Shown: positions 11,641 through 42,849, counted from the stretch's first letter. The stretch: DNA of 64,000 nt from Hormiphora californensis (GCA_020137815.1 CM035357.1:6436034-6500033); one strand, 5' to 3'. Made by a program: numbers and translations. The notes: a model not told the origin generated them from the sequence alone.

Positions 11641-11659
11641 AAAAGCATGTGACCACTGA

Positions 11660-11852
11660 GAAAGTAGTATAATAAAAAAACCAAAAACAAAAAAAACCAC
11701 ACCCCAAAACACAACCAACAAACACCCCCACCAAAAACACCCCAAAAACCCACACCCCCCCACCCACCACCCCCCCCACACCCACCACCCCCCCCCCCCC
11801 CCCACCCCCCCCCCCCACCCCCCCCCCCCCCGCCCCCCCCACCCCCCCCTTA

Positions 11853-11887
<35 letters not shown>

Positions 11888-11931
11888 TTATCTATAATAT
11901 AAAGGAAACCCCCGATATACCGTGCAAAATG

Positions 11932-11972
<41 letters not shown>
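11660..11972. repeat. C-rich tract ending in long poly-C homopolymers
   Basis: The sequence passes from ACCAAAAACAAAAAA-type text at 11670-11740 to near-pure C (11755-11886), a short unique piece (11887-11932), and another pure C run (about 11933-11972). The unique piece contains CCCGATATACCG, and CGGTATATCGGGG-like text (GGTATATCGGGG) recurs inverted at 11981-11992, so a hairpin may have been collapsed here. Homopolymers this long are often artefactual. Confidence 0.6.
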
Positions 11973-12067
11973 ATGGATCCTGGTATATCGGGGTGGAATG
12001 TGATGAAGTAGTATCTCCACAAAACCTCCCATTCATATTTGTCCTTAACCGTTTTATTTTCATCCAG

Positions 12068-12464
12068 ACGTTTCTACGAGATCATTTGGATCGGCCTTCC
12101 AGTCTCTTCGATAATATGTCTCCTTCCGTGAGATTGAAAATACAAGGTATAAAATGCTTTATATGGCAGTAGGAATTAATTAAAAAATAAATACATGCAT
12201 ATTAAGAACAAATTATCTCAGTTTAGTTCATTGTCACAGTTAGTTACTCATACTTTAGTGATAGTTCATTCTTAAAATGTCCATAACTTATATATATTAC
12301 CACCCTTTCTATTTAGGTACTGGAGTTATCCTTGTATGGGTCACTTTCTTGAGCCTCTACAGTGTAGAGTCTACACCTCCCCCTCCCCCATCCCTTCCCA
12401 CTCTGTTCATGTTCACAGTCCGAGATATGAGGCTCCACCCTCGGGATAGCCGTCAGTCCGCCAG
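12068..12464 (+). CDS. Two internal exons of an unidentified membrane protein (partial)
   Basis: Exon 12068-12146 follows TTTTCATCCAG and ends before GTATAA. Exon 12317-12464 follows TTTCTATTTAG and ends before GTATTT. They join in phase (CAA G|GT) to give a frame reading LDRPSSLFDNMSPSVRLKIQ, then GTGVILVWVTFLSLYS, a likely membrane span, then a proline run (STPPPPPSLP) and a basic tail. I do not recognise the family. The upstream exon would lie in or beyond the poly-C tract. A possible last exon begins after CTTCTATCAG near 12556 but is weak. A single frame across two good splice junctions supports a real gene. Confidence 0.45.
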
Positions 12465-12469
12465 GTATT

Positions 12470-13329
12470 TTCTACCCACTCTCTTTAGTATTATACTTCA
12501 ATTTCCGTGACGAGGCTTTTACAGTATTTTACTAGCCTTCTATCAGGTTTTCAGGGCCCCTTAGCTGCAGCAGACGCGGTGTGGGGTCCCTAGTGTGTAC
12601 GGATTTTATGTGTGTATTGAATTCCTTACCTTTGTATGTACATTGTATGTACATTGTACACCTAAAATAGTTCTTCCCAGTAAATTCTGCCGCCAAAATC
12701 AGGAGCGGGGTGCGCGGGGCGCGCGCAATCTATAGTAAGTAGATACTCAAACTGTCAGCATTTGGTCTCGCGCATACCACGCTATGCATTTTTCTTATCA
12801 TGACTACAGCCCCTCCTGCGGAGGGGCTGCTTCGCAGCCAAGAGGCTGAGCAATAACCGTTCAAAGATTGGTTGTTTTCAAAAAGTGACGTCACAGGTCC
12901 ATGCAGGGACACTTTGTTTCAAATTTGAATTAAATCTCGAATTTTTTTATTTTACCGCACTCGATTTTGCGGAGTTTGGTTCATATCTTTCTGTTCTGAT
13001 AAGATAGAGACCTGCAACCGGTTGCATTTGAAAGCTGTATCTTTCTCTTTCCAACGCTACCAAAACGATTTCTGTACCTTATCTGGAACCGGAGATATGA
13101 TTGATTATGTATTCCCCCCTAGCGCGGTATTCCCTCCAGGCCCCTTATATTATATTATAAGGGGCCTGCAACGTATGCCAAATAAAAATTTTCCCGAAAA
13201 AATCCGCACCGCGCCGGCCGCCGACGCCGACGCGGCCGCTCAGTGATGTGTTCGTCAGGCCAGCGTTAAAATCTGGGTGTTTCGTGAGTGCTGACAAACG
13301 GTTTTTCAGGGTTAGTGCTAAAGTAGGGT
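12470..13329. repeat. Repeat-derived intergenic DNA with palindrome
   Basis: About 12950-13110 resembles half of the foldback element at 3853-4089. At 13137-13169 there is a near-perfect palindrome (AGGCCCCTTATA...TATAAGGGGCCT). At 13255-13310 the dispersed CACCCAGATTTTAACGCTGG motif occurs on the minus strand. I see no exon. Confidence 0.5.
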
Positions 13330-13482
13330 AAAGTCGGATTTTTTGAAGTTGTCACCCCCCTTCTCGTGCGCGGAATGTTTTTGCGCGTCACATCACATGT
13401 TAACGTGTGGTGTGCGCGTCAAAATTGATAAATTTCACATGCGCGGTCATTTTGGGGTGACAACTTCAAAAAATCCGACTTT
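13330..13482. mobile_element. Foldback MITE, copy 1 of the AAAGTCGGATTTTTTGAA family
   Basis: The ends are inverted (AAAGTCGGATTTTTTGAAGT and ACTTCAAAAAATCCGACTTT), with TA next to both ends. The inside holds repeated CGCGC and ACACGTTAAC-like palindromes (GTTAACGTGTGGTGTGCGCG). The length is 153 bp, with no ORF. A second copy is at 14064-14214 and a diverged relative at 33187-33345. Confidence 0.8.
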
Positions 13483-13614
13483 AAGGGTTAGGTTTTTTTG
13501 AAAGCCAGGGCTGATGTTTTTAGCACCCACGTCACACTGCAGGGGCGGTGCGCGGCTTTCACCCGCTCTGGTCAAAATGCGGCCGAAACATTTTTAACTC
13601 GCGCGTTCCGTCGA

Positions 13615-13645
13615 AATACCCAATGCGGACGATCCGCATTGGCTA
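13615..13645. repeat. Short palindrome
   Basis: CCAATGCGGACGATCCGCATTGG is a perfect palindrome apart from its centre. GCGGACGCGTCCGC follows at about 13801. Both lie between the two MITE copies and may be remnants of another foldback element. The minus-strand frame over 13643-13855 has no recognisable domain. Confidence 0.45.
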
Positions 13646-14063
13646 TTTTGACGTAGCGCGCCGATCAAAAATACTGCGAGCAAAAAAACCTGTGTGCGCG
13701 GCGCGGATCACTAAAAATCTCATTTGAAACATCAAATTTGGAGAAAAATTGACCCTTTCCTTGAATTTTTTCTTTTCTCTCCGTGATCCAAAGTAAAAAT
13801 GCGGACGCGTCCGCATCGTCCGCATGGCAGAGCCGCCACGTGCTAAAAAGATCATTCAGGGTTTAGAAATCAGCAGCTCGTGTCCGTCTGTCTGTCGGTC
13901 CACCGTTACCGGCACAGCGCACATGACAACGCTCCTTGAAAGAGTCAGTCGTCCGCAAAGTTATCCCACTACGGACCGTGGTGGCGCACACTCAAAATTT
14001 GCTGCACACACACTGAGAATACAGAGTAAGTTTTCACACCTCGCGTTACAGCATAGCGGCGCT

Positions 14064-14214
14064 AAAGTCCGATTTTTTGAAACTGTCACCCCCCTTTTCG
14101 TGCGCGGAATGTTTTTGCGCGTCATCACATGAACGTGTGGTTGTGCGCGTCAAATTTGATAAATTTCACATGCGCGGTCATTTTGGGGTGACAGTTTCAA
14201 AAAATCCGACTTTA
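14064..14214. mobile_element. Foldback MITE, copy 2 of the AAAGTCGGATTTTTTGAA family
   Basis: This copy matches 13330-13482 over its full length, with small differences (GAAACTGTCACC instead of GAAGTTGTCACC, and a shorter centre). The arm changes are compensated: GTTTCAAAAAATCCGAC on the right matches GTCCGATTTTTTGAAAC on the left. That suggests amplification as a hairpin or gene conversion between arms. TA flanks both sides. Confidence 0.8.
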
Positions 14215-14277
14215 ATAGCGCTCAAATGGATTTAACTTCTTAGTTAAAGTCGGATTTTTGTCACCAAACGGCTATAG

Positions 14278-14545
14278 CCACGCAACCACATGGTCAATTT
14301 GAGTAAACTAAACGGTAACTGCTAGAGAATCGGTAGCCCTAACCGATAACTGTTTGGTGTAAGAGCGGGACAAGGTTTTAACATTTTCATATTGACGATG
14401 AAAATGGTGATTAAACTTAAACTTAATGTTAAACCCCAAACCAAACCCTAACCAGACCCTAACGGATAGCCCTAACCCGTCGCGTGCGCTAAAACTACGA
14501 ATTGTTAGCAATGAAAGGCACCCAGATTTTAACGTTTTCCCGTTG
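14278..14545. repeat. Dispersed repeat, second copy of the 5.1-kb family
   Basis: It matches 5125-5265 at both ends (CGCAACCACATGG...AAACTAAACGG and GGCACCCAGATTTTAACG). The middle of this copy holds extra sequence with AACCCTAACC-like text. At 14736-14785 a separate motif begins GGCAGGGAAATACAGCATTATG, which is also the end sequence of a nested inverted repeat at 48435-48774. Confidence 0.55.
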
Positions 14546-14879
14546 AAAGCTCAGCTCGTTAGTATGGTGACTGACGGAACGTGAGAAGTTCCCATGTAAA
14601 GCTTAGTGTCACATAACATTGTAATTAGGCGTTGGCGACGACGATCAGATCACATTGCACGGTATCATCTAGTGTGGGCGGCGCTTAACAGATCTCATCG
14701 CTTATCAGTGAATGTGATCGGTTTGAGTATTCGTCGGCAGGGAAATACAGCATTATGAAACATAATGCAATAATAATTCTTGTTAAAAACTGTCCTTCCG
14801 CTTTGAAAAGCGCAGAAAGACCCTCAGCTTCAGCTCCTCAAAACCTAAAGAAGAAGAAGAAGGAGAAGAAGAAGATTAA

Positions 14880-15132
14880 TAAAACAGAGACCCATCCCCA
14901 TTATTCATATGAAGCCCAACGCTCTAACCTTTTATTGTATGAACAATCATTTGCGGTACTAGGGGCAAGGTTGTGGAATGTTCTTCCACGAACTGTAAAA
15001 GAGGCTCCAACTCTTCACCAGTTCAAATCTCAGTTGGGTAGTTTTCTCTCCACTATTCCTGACACATGCACACCCCTGTCACGGTTACCTGCTCAAGCCA
15101 ACAGCAACTCAATACTGGAGTGGTGCTCGTAA
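14880..15132 (+). mobile_element. C-terminal fragment of a non-LTR retrotransposon ORF2
   Basis: The frame reads SFAVLGARLWNVLPRTVKEA, then FKSQLGSFL and ANSNSILEWCS before a stop at 15130-15132. This ARLWN.LP..VK.A.TL..FK..L tail is a familiar C-terminus of CR1/L2-like reverse transcriptases. Only about 80 residues remain, so it is a fragment. It lies on the opposite strand to the 9.3-10.3 kb fragment and may come from another copy of a related family. Confidence 0.7.
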
Positions 15133-15484
15133 CATTCTTGTGTGGTTTTATGTTCGCTGAGCTGACCGTGTGTTTTTGGGAGGCTTATTATTATCCTGTG
15201 TTTCACAAATTCTTGAACTGAACTGTTAATAAATAGTAAAATCATCCAGGGGAATTTCATGCATTGTTTCACACACAAAAAATGTAAAAGTCCTATGAAA
15301 AGGAATATATATACATACATGTAATGAGTCTCTTCGTCCAAATATTTAAAAATTTATAATGAACTGGAAGTGTGTCTCAAAATTCTCATGCGAACTCAAG
15401 GAACGCAGGTGGTAATACGGTATGTTGCATACCAATCATATCAGATGTTTTGTCTTCATACAGCTCCCGAACTTTTTAAAGCTT

Positions 15485-16483
15485 TCATTTGTTCACCCTG
15501 ATAGTCGTGTGGCGAATATTATTTATTCCATTTTTGCGGAAAATGTTGAGAAAGCACCCTCTAAATGGTTTGTTCATCACGAGATAAAGGAAGGGGTTGA
15601 TGATGCTGTTCACCGACAGCATATAATTGTGGAAAAGATAGAGAAACAGACTGATTTTGATTCCTGCTCCGTACATAGCAAATTTAACAAGGGTAGGATA
15701 TGTAACAAAGGACAAAAGAGCAGCACATGACGGTCAACATGATCGCTGTTTGTCATCTTCCCCTCACCATCCTTCTGACTGCGCCTGCTGTGCGTGAGAT
15801 ATTCCTCTCGCTCTTCCTCACAATCCCCAAATCCATGCGTTAGTGACCAGGATGATAATGGTGGGGACGAAGATAAACACCAGAGTCATGTAGGTGGAAT
15901 GCTGCGCTACCTCCGGGTCTCCATACTTCTTGCTGTACTGACTTGATATACACCGCAGGATCTCCGGTACGAAGATGGCATTGCAGTTGTGGGTTATGAA
16001 GAACCCTAGTGGAGCGAAGGAGATGATGAAACCAGGCTGTTGTGATCCTAACTGCAAGCACCTGTTGTCTGACTGTAGTTGTGACCCATCCCCGACATTT
16101 TATCAGTCTGTATACAGACGCCACAGTTTTCAGCAGGACCTGCATGTAGAATGGCACCTCAGATGTCATGGAGGTGGCGAGGCACAATGCTGAGCCAAGA
16201 GCCCACCGCTGAGCAATTAGCGTAGCAAACATTGGCACGAAATACAGGATCAAAATTAGAATATCGTCAGAGCGACTAGTTCAATCAAGTACTTCATGAT
16301 CGCATCCACTTTTATCGCCTTGAACCTGGTAGACCCCACCAGGACAATAAAGTTACCGGTGAGACCAGTGATAAGGATGGTGAGATTAATAAGAAGGACT
16401 ATCCAATACCAAGCAGGGGACATGCCCGTGTGCTTGAGAAGGTGTTTCACCTGTTCTATAGTCGTTATGTTCACTGTAGTCAT
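15485..16483 (-). pseudogene. Rhodopsin-like GPCR, intronless, interrupted by frameshifts
   Basis: Translation from ATG at 16483 gives an extracellular N-terminus with an N-x-T site (VNITT). TM1 is WYWIVLLINLTILITGLTGN, with the class A Gly-Asn pair. TM2-TM3 follow after a one-base shift near 16256 (LILYFVPMFATLIAQRW, then VASVYRLIKCRG, a YRL in place of DRY). A second shift near 16060 leads to a TM4-TM5 block (FIISFAPLGFFITHNC and TLVFIFVPTIIILVTNAWIW). Another shift after about 15830 leads to TM6 (VMCCSFVLCYISYP) and TM7 SVNSIINPFLYLVMNKPFRG, the NPxxY motif. The stop is at 15485-15487. All seven spans are present in order in about 1 kb. I cannot assign a ligand. The breaks are single-base, so sequencing error is as likely as true decay. 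Confidence 0.7.
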
Positions 16484-17123
16484 GGCTACATGGTGGGGGT
16501 GGGGTTAGTTAGTGTAGCTACATTCGGTGGGGGTTAGTTAGCCACTAGTGTGGCTGAAACTAGATGGGTGACATGGTTTATTGTGGCTGAAACTGGAAAC
16601 AGGAAACTATTACACGCTGGGGACAGTTTTAAGAGGGATGGGAACGAGTTACTGAATAATGGCTGTCAACAGAACATGAAAGCAACTTATTTTATTTCAA
16701 ATTGCGATGATCGGCTAACTACTAGTTAGCAACTAGGATTTAGGAAACAAAAGATTTGAATTTAAAATAAAGTGCTAAATCAAGTGTTTGTGATATCACA
16801 TTAAGAAAGAGAGCTGCCTGTGTGATGAATGTAGGGATGGGCTAAACAGGGATTGGAATTTGGAGAGTAAGCAATAAATTGAATAGAGGGATTTGCATCA
16901 TAAAGGAAGACCAAGACATGGAGAGATCTTTGTGCTATAGCATAACAGAGATTTAGATAAGTTGCCAATTTAAACTAACACCGCGTTGCTGCTAAGTTAC
17001 CCATTCCGTAGGGCGGGCAGATTTTGAGTCTCTTGGCACGGACCATAAAGTTTAAAGGAATTACGAACAATTCAATACAAATGATGTAGGTAAATATAAT
17101 TTTAACCAGACCTCCCTTCTAGG

Positions 17124-18007
17124 ATGAAACGGTTTATCACAACCAGCCTAAGGGGACTCTCTACCTCTACTACCACTCCAACCTTTACAGAGTTCCTACC
17201 CCTCCACATCGATGCCCTGACCCGACCCGCCCCTCCCTTATCCCGTATGATCCTATCCTCCAACACTAACTATGACTACGATCACGAATTGGGTCGGTTC
17301 TTCTCACAAATGATGAGTTACTACATCCAACTCAACCGACTCTCTGCTGCTGCTGATCTGCTGAGAAGTGTGGTTTGCAACAAAGGTCTCGATAACGGGC
17401 ACACCAAATCAATGATTCACAAATTCGCAGAAGAGATTACGGAGCGACTACACAAAATTGACACCAGGGAGTTTTTAGATGTTTTCCTGATGCTGACGGA
17501 GGACAACACTCGCTGTAGTGACTTGGCAAAGCACACTCTAAAGGGAATTGTGCTGTGCTGAGAGAACAGGTGGGGCCGCTATCACCAATCTCAGATCTTT
17601 GTTTGCGCACAACAAGGAGTTATACCAGTCACTAAACGGTCACATTATAGAGATAATGGTGAAGAATGGGGATCTGGATAATCTACACTTAGTCGACTAT
17701 GGAGCACTAAATAACACAGCCTCTAGAAAACTTTACAAGAGGACTCTGTACGGGATGGGCAGACACTACTGATATGATAGAGTTAGTTATTGCAACAAGG
17801 GCTAAAGGACTGGTACTAAAGTTGTATAGTGCCATTTCTAAAGGCGCTATTGATGTCAGTGAGGAAGACGTGGAGCGACTCAAGACAATGGTTAGAGATG
17901 ATGGAGATTTAGCAGAGATAGTGAGAGGGATTGAGATAAGGGGTGTAGGTCAGAAGGAGGGCGTTCAACTTGCTGACGATTGGAACGAGCTTGACCTCAT
18001 GAAATAA
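17124..18007 (+). CDS. Unidentified, probably mitochondrial protein, two apparent frameshifts
   Basis: Three consecutive frames (17124-17561, 17548-17772, 17774-18007) make one protein of roughly 290 residues if one base is wrong near 17548-17560 (GTGCTGTGCTG, a duplication-prone stretch) and another near 17755-17760 (GGGATGGGC). The N-terminus MKRFITTSLRGLSTSTTT is basic, hydroxylated and free of acidic residues, like a mitochondrial presequence. The rest is helical-looking and hydrophilic (GRFFSQMMSYYIQLNRLSAA, then EEDVERLKTMVRDDGDLAEI), ending in DDWNELDLMK. A tandem helical repeat protein such as a PPR-like factor is possible, but I do not recognise it. The ATG follows shortly after TTCTAGG at 17118-17123, so an upstream exon is also possible. 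Confidence 0.5.
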
Positions 18008-18129
18008 TGAAACTAACACTCTCTTAACTTCTGGAAGTCGCAGCTGGTGTTATAAAAGGGAGTTTGAAGGAAAATGGAAATAATATGTTGATGAATGATG
18101 AATATATTGCCAACTGAACAACATGGAGT

Positions 18130-18270
18130 TATTGGACAGATAGTGGTCGAGATGGAGAGAATGAGTGGGTGAGAGTGAGAGAGAGTGAGAGGTAGTTAGA
18201 GAGTGAGAGATAGTTAGAGAGTGAGAGAGAGTAATAGTGAGAGTGAGAGAGAGAGAAGGAGAGGAAGAGA
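18130..18270. repeat. GAGTGAGA-type imperfect microsatellite
   Basis: Irregular repeats of GAGAGTGAGA and TAGTTAGAGA occupy about 140 bp downstream of the 17.1-kb gene. I see no other feature between 18008 and 18602. Confidence 0.6.
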
Positions 18271-18602
18271 CAGAAGCCTATTTAGTAGGTCATTGACTTG
18301 CTCTGACTGTTCTCTCTCTCATTTATTAAAGAGTTTTTGATTTTCCATTATAAACAAACCCACAAGGTTTTTGATTACTTGATGGGGCATAATTAATTAC
18401 CGTTTAACTTATTGTTTTGTATCCCTTTAACTTATTATTCCTTTTTATAGACCGGCTTTTAGTTGCTTGAATTTCTTACACACACATGTATCTCAAGTCT
18501 CAATACCCAAACACTTATCTCTCTATCCACTATTAGCTCTTTCGATATAATATCCTTAGGATATTATCCTTACATACCATCATTCCCTAATCCCTCGTTC
18601 AC

Positions 18603-19196
18603 CAGGGCTGGCTCCAGCCCGATATTTCTGGGGGGGGGGTGTAGTGGCCGAAGGCCACTGTTTCCTAATACAGTCGGACCCCGATTTAGTGGCATCCTCG
18701 GGGGAAAAATATCCTGCCACTAAATCGGGGTGCCACTAAATCGGGGTCAAATAATGTTAATTTCCTAAATCGGGGGAAAAATATCCTGCCACTAAATCGG
18801 GGTGCCACTAAATCGGGGGCCACTAAATCGGGGTCCGACTGTAGTAGCATTTGCGACCGGAGCACCCGACAGGCACGTAGGGAGCTCCGCCGGGGGGGGG
18901 GGGGGCGAAGCCCCCGGAAATTTTTTAACTAAATCAATCAAATTTTAGGGTTTTTAATCATTTGTGACGTCTACTTTCTAGATTTATGAATGCTACAAAA
19001 TACTCTCTCTCTCTCTCTCCAACTCATTGATGTTCACTAGGTGATCTGTCAATAATTCCTGAAATTTTACTAAAAATTTTGTATTTTTGGGGTGGTTTCC
19101 CAATCCAAATGGTCTCAGACAGTCTTGGCAGCTTTGCTGCCAAGAATTTTTGGGGGGTGCGCACCCCCTGCACCCCCCCACCTGGAGCCAGCCCTG
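18603..19196. mobile_element. Non-autonomous hAT-type element with 8-bp target duplication
   Basis: The terminal inverted repeats are CAGGGCTGGCTCCAG (18603) and CTGGAGCCAGCCCTG (ending 19196). The element is flanked by an exact 8-bp direct repeat, TCGTTCAC, at 18595-18602 and 19197-19204. An 8-bp duplication with CAGGG-type ends is the hallmark of hAT transposons. The 594-bp body has G-rich subterminal runs and no transposase frame. It has itself been invaded by a pogo-type MITE at 18671-18841, so it inserted first. Confidence 0.9.
18671..18841. mobile_element. Pogo/Tigger-type MITE nested in the hAT element
   Basis: The ends are CAGTCGGACCCCGATTTAGT and its complement ending GGTCCGACTG, with TA on both sides. 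The body is built from repeated GCCACTAAATCGGGG units and AAAATATCCTGCCACT. CAGT-start ends plus a TA target site fit the pogo branch of Tc1/mariner. The copy at 40346-40516 has the same length (171 bp) in opposite internal orientation. A shorter relative lies at 42388-42472. Confidence 0.85.
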
Positions 19197-19392
19197 TCGT
19201 TCACTACTGTTATTCACATCTATATGACCCGCGTTCCCAACTGTCCCTCAGTGTTTTCCTTGTTGAACAAAACAACTCAGTGTTAACTCCCCAATGCCCA
19301 ATTGTCTCTAATCATTGACTCCCCAATGCCCAATCGTCTCTAATTATAATTGACTATTGACTATTGACTATTGACTCCCCTATAGTAGGAGA

Positions 19393-36926
<17,534 letters not shown>

Positions 36927-37469
36927 CGGCACCTTGTTACCATGACAACAACCAATATGTGAAGGATTGATCTCTCTGTAGAACACTCGGGATGTAAAAC
37001 TCTTTCGGAGTTCTGGGACTTGAATATCGAGATATCAAAGTGTATTTGGAATTGTGTATTCAGTAAATTCTTTGACTGAGATATATTGTGTGACTGTGAG
37101 GGGGGAGAAACAACATAGGGTCGTTGCATGCTGTCTCTGTAGTCAGTTTGTTAGGTGTAGTAGCACGCTGTAAATTAGAGAGAGAAATGTGATCTGTGTG
37201 TGTCATGTGACCCCTATATTGTGTGATATGTGATCATGATATGATGTCCATGTGATCTGGGAAACCGAGAGCGAAATAATATGTAACTACTGTCTGTCTC
37301 GTACTCTCTTGAACAATTCATAAACTTATGTGTTTATAAACTTTGTTAACATTGCGGTATGAGCAGTTTTTCTTTCTTTTTCGGTTTACAAACTAAAACA
37401 CTACCGAATACTGCACTGCTTATACCGCAATTTGTATCGGGTATCCGGCCAAAACCTTACACGGCAAAT
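36927..37469. other. ORP 3' flank, probable 3' UTR
   Basis: Non-coding sequence follows the ORP stop codon. The best poly(A)-type signal I can see downstream is AATAAA near 39185-39191, beyond the foldback elements. An alternative nearer site is not evident, so the 3' UTR length is unknown. Confidence 0.4.
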
Positions 37470-38160
37470 GTTCATTTGCTGCAGACGTCGTCTAGACGCC
37501 GTTCTAACGACGTCTAGACGTCGTCCAGACGGTAAACATCTAGACGGGTTTTGCGTCTAGACGGCGTCTGCACAGTGCACGGCGTCTAGACGGATTCAGA
37601 TGGGATTGAGACGGTCTCTAGTCTCTACCCGTTTAGACAGAGTTGAACTAAATGTCGAAATCAGACGGTGTTGAACGAAATCAGGCAGAATCTCTGAAAT
37701 CAGACGGAAACCAAACCCGTCTCAAGTACGTCTGAACGACTTCTGCAGTAAAACCCGTCTAGATCTAAACTTGGCACCATTGCTACCTGTCTACTTCGCA
37801 CGTACTAGGTGTCAATGTAACCAAGATCTAGGCGGGTACCGTCTAGACGGTCTTGAGACGGAATTTCTATTGGCGACGTTCAGACGTGCTTGACACGGGA
37901 TTGGTTTCCGTCTGATTTCAGAGGTTACGTCTGATTTCGTCTAACACCTGTCAGGCCAATGCTCTGACCACTGTTCTCGCGCTCCGAGAAATTAGAATAG
38001 GGTCAGGCCAATGCTCTGATTTTGTCCAACTCCGTCTAAACGGCTAGAGACCGTCTAAACGGCACGTCTCAATCCTTTCTAACTCCGTCCAGACGCCATC
38101 TAGACACAAAACCCGTCTAGACGTCGTTGGAACGGCGTCTAGCAGCTACTAGGAGTAGGG
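37470..38160. mobile_element. Foldback element rich in the palindrome CGTCTAGACG
   Basis: The outer left end reads GCAGACGTCGTCTAGACGCC and the right end CGTCTAGACGTCGTTGG...GGCGTCTAGCAGC, its diverged complement. Between them CGTCTAGACG or CGTCTAAACGG-like boxes occur many times on both arms, together with CAGACGG and GTCTGATTTC. The arms are interrupted on the right by a short direct repeat, GGCCAATGCTCTGA, which appears twice (near 37957 and 38008) and a third time near 40779. There is no coding capacity. Confidence 0.7.
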
Positions 38161-38162
38161 AC

Positions 38163-38270
38163 CTCACCTACGATAGCCCGGCTAGGTTTAACATTAACTA
38201 TAAGGTGGCAAATGTTCATTTGCCACCTTATAGTTATAGTTAGTGTGATAGCCGGGCTATCGTAGGTGAG
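38163..38270. mobile_element. Small hairpin MITE, about 108 bp
   Basis: CTCACCTACGATAGCCCGGCT on the left faces AGCCGGGCTATCGTAGGTGAG on the right, with an inner palindrome ACTATAAGGTGGCAAATG / CATTTGCCACCTTATAGT. Just downstream a short stretch (GAGGCCCCTAGTAGCTGCA) is tandemly repeated. From 38270 to 39871 I see no exon on either strand. Confidence 0.7.
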
Positions 38271-39871
38271 CCGTGAGGCCCCTAGTAGCTGCAGGTGAGG
38301 CCCCTAGTAGCTGCATGGGCCTCATGATCACGTTGGATCCATTGCAACCTATCCTCGCTCCGTGTGAGATCGATCTCACTCAGGTATCAATGTTATCATG
38401 GGTGCTTGTAGTGAGAATACGGTATCGGTTCAACACGGTATCAGTGAAAAACGGTAAGACGAGACCAATCAGAGTGCCAGATTGACAACACGTGACACCG
38501 AAATATATATGTATTTCAAATACAATTACATATGTATTTCAGGAACTGTAATGGTCAAATACCGTATTATTCAGACACCGTATTCCCACTACAACTACAA
38601 GCAGCACTGTATGTGACCAAATGATCACCTATGATCACCTGGAAATGGAAGTCGATCAAATCCTAACCGAAAACCACGTCCTGGTCTAGGTTGTCATAGT
38701 TATGACCTGGTCCAGACTCCAGAGTCACCCTAACCAGTAACCACTGAGATATAGATCCTCTAGACGATAGCAGAACAGTTTAAAAGGAAACCCCAAGCAA
38801 AAGCTCCGCCATATTCTGTCATGTGGCCCTGGGTCTGATCTGAGCCAGACAGGCCCAAACTGTAGAAAGATCTTGTATCTTAAAGTTAAATCAAGCTGTC
38901 TTATCTGGTGGTCTTTTGCCGCAGCCCAGATCGCCGATGGGACAGCACTTGTTCGAAACAACCACAGACAGCTCAATTAAAAGACCTGTCTGGCGGACCC
39001 CATCTGAGCGCACTGTCGCAATTTGAGAATAAAAACGAGGTCTTGCGCAGCCAGACAGATAAATTCAGAATTCTGGACAAAGCTATGACCGCATTACGTT
39101 TTTCAAATTCCCCAAATTATTTTTGTTGCTGGGGGTTTCCCTGCCTAGACACATTGATTAAAAACAGCATATATTACGAGTCACCAATAAAATAAGTAAA
39201 CAAGTGTACAAGGTATCGTTTATTCAATTGTATGTTGCCAATTTTACAAATAAAGAGTAAGAAGACCCAAACTATTGGTTACCCTAATTAATATGTACCT
39301 ATCTATCCCAAAATATACCAGCAGGTTCACTCGAATCTAGTGCACGAAGCTTTCAAATTCTGATCAGATTAAGAAATTGTTGGGCATATTGTTGGCAAGA
39401 AATTAACTCTAAACTTTGGGAAGATCTTTCGAAGACACACACGCATCAAATCTCACTTTCAGCTAATACGAATACAACACAATAACACACGGAATCCATC
39501 TACCCAATCTATCACTGTCCCATAATTGTTATGTCCAATTAAATATTGCCCCATCTCGAATATCTCTCATTTCTCAGCGTGATCCTCGCGTCAGATCCTC
39601 GGATTCTATCAGTTAACCCCTCAGAGCTGTCCTCTCTTCGTCAGATTGTGGCGTCTATTCCTTCTACCCCTCTTCCTGAGATAGTCTGTTCACGCATAGT
39701 ACCGGGGAGATGTTCGGGGTGGTCGGGGAGAGAATCGATAGAGCAGAGAGAGAGAGATATTTAAAGGGAGTGTGAGAGAGACAGACTGACATTCCTCTCT
39801 GCACGAGGAACAACAATTTGAAATAAATTAAAGGGCCACAACAAACAAACAAGGGTCGGGGAATCGGATAA

Positions 39872-42849
<2,978 letters not shown>

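Noticed and set aside
10366..12063. 565-codon minus-strand open frame (and its 250-codon neighbours)
   Set aside because: Composed of G runs and S/L/R from poly-C and GA-rich DNA; open in several frames at once and without any domain.
12550..12670. Terminal exon after CTTCTATCAG for the 12-kb membrane gene
   Set aside because: It is phase-compatible but low in information and ends in simple TACATTGTATG repeats; not strong enough to list as an exon.
38725..39195. Overlapping frames on both strands near 38.7-39.2 kb
   Set aside because: No splice context, no domain, and the frames are not kept in the second copy; an AATAAA at about 39186 is more likely part of a 3' end.
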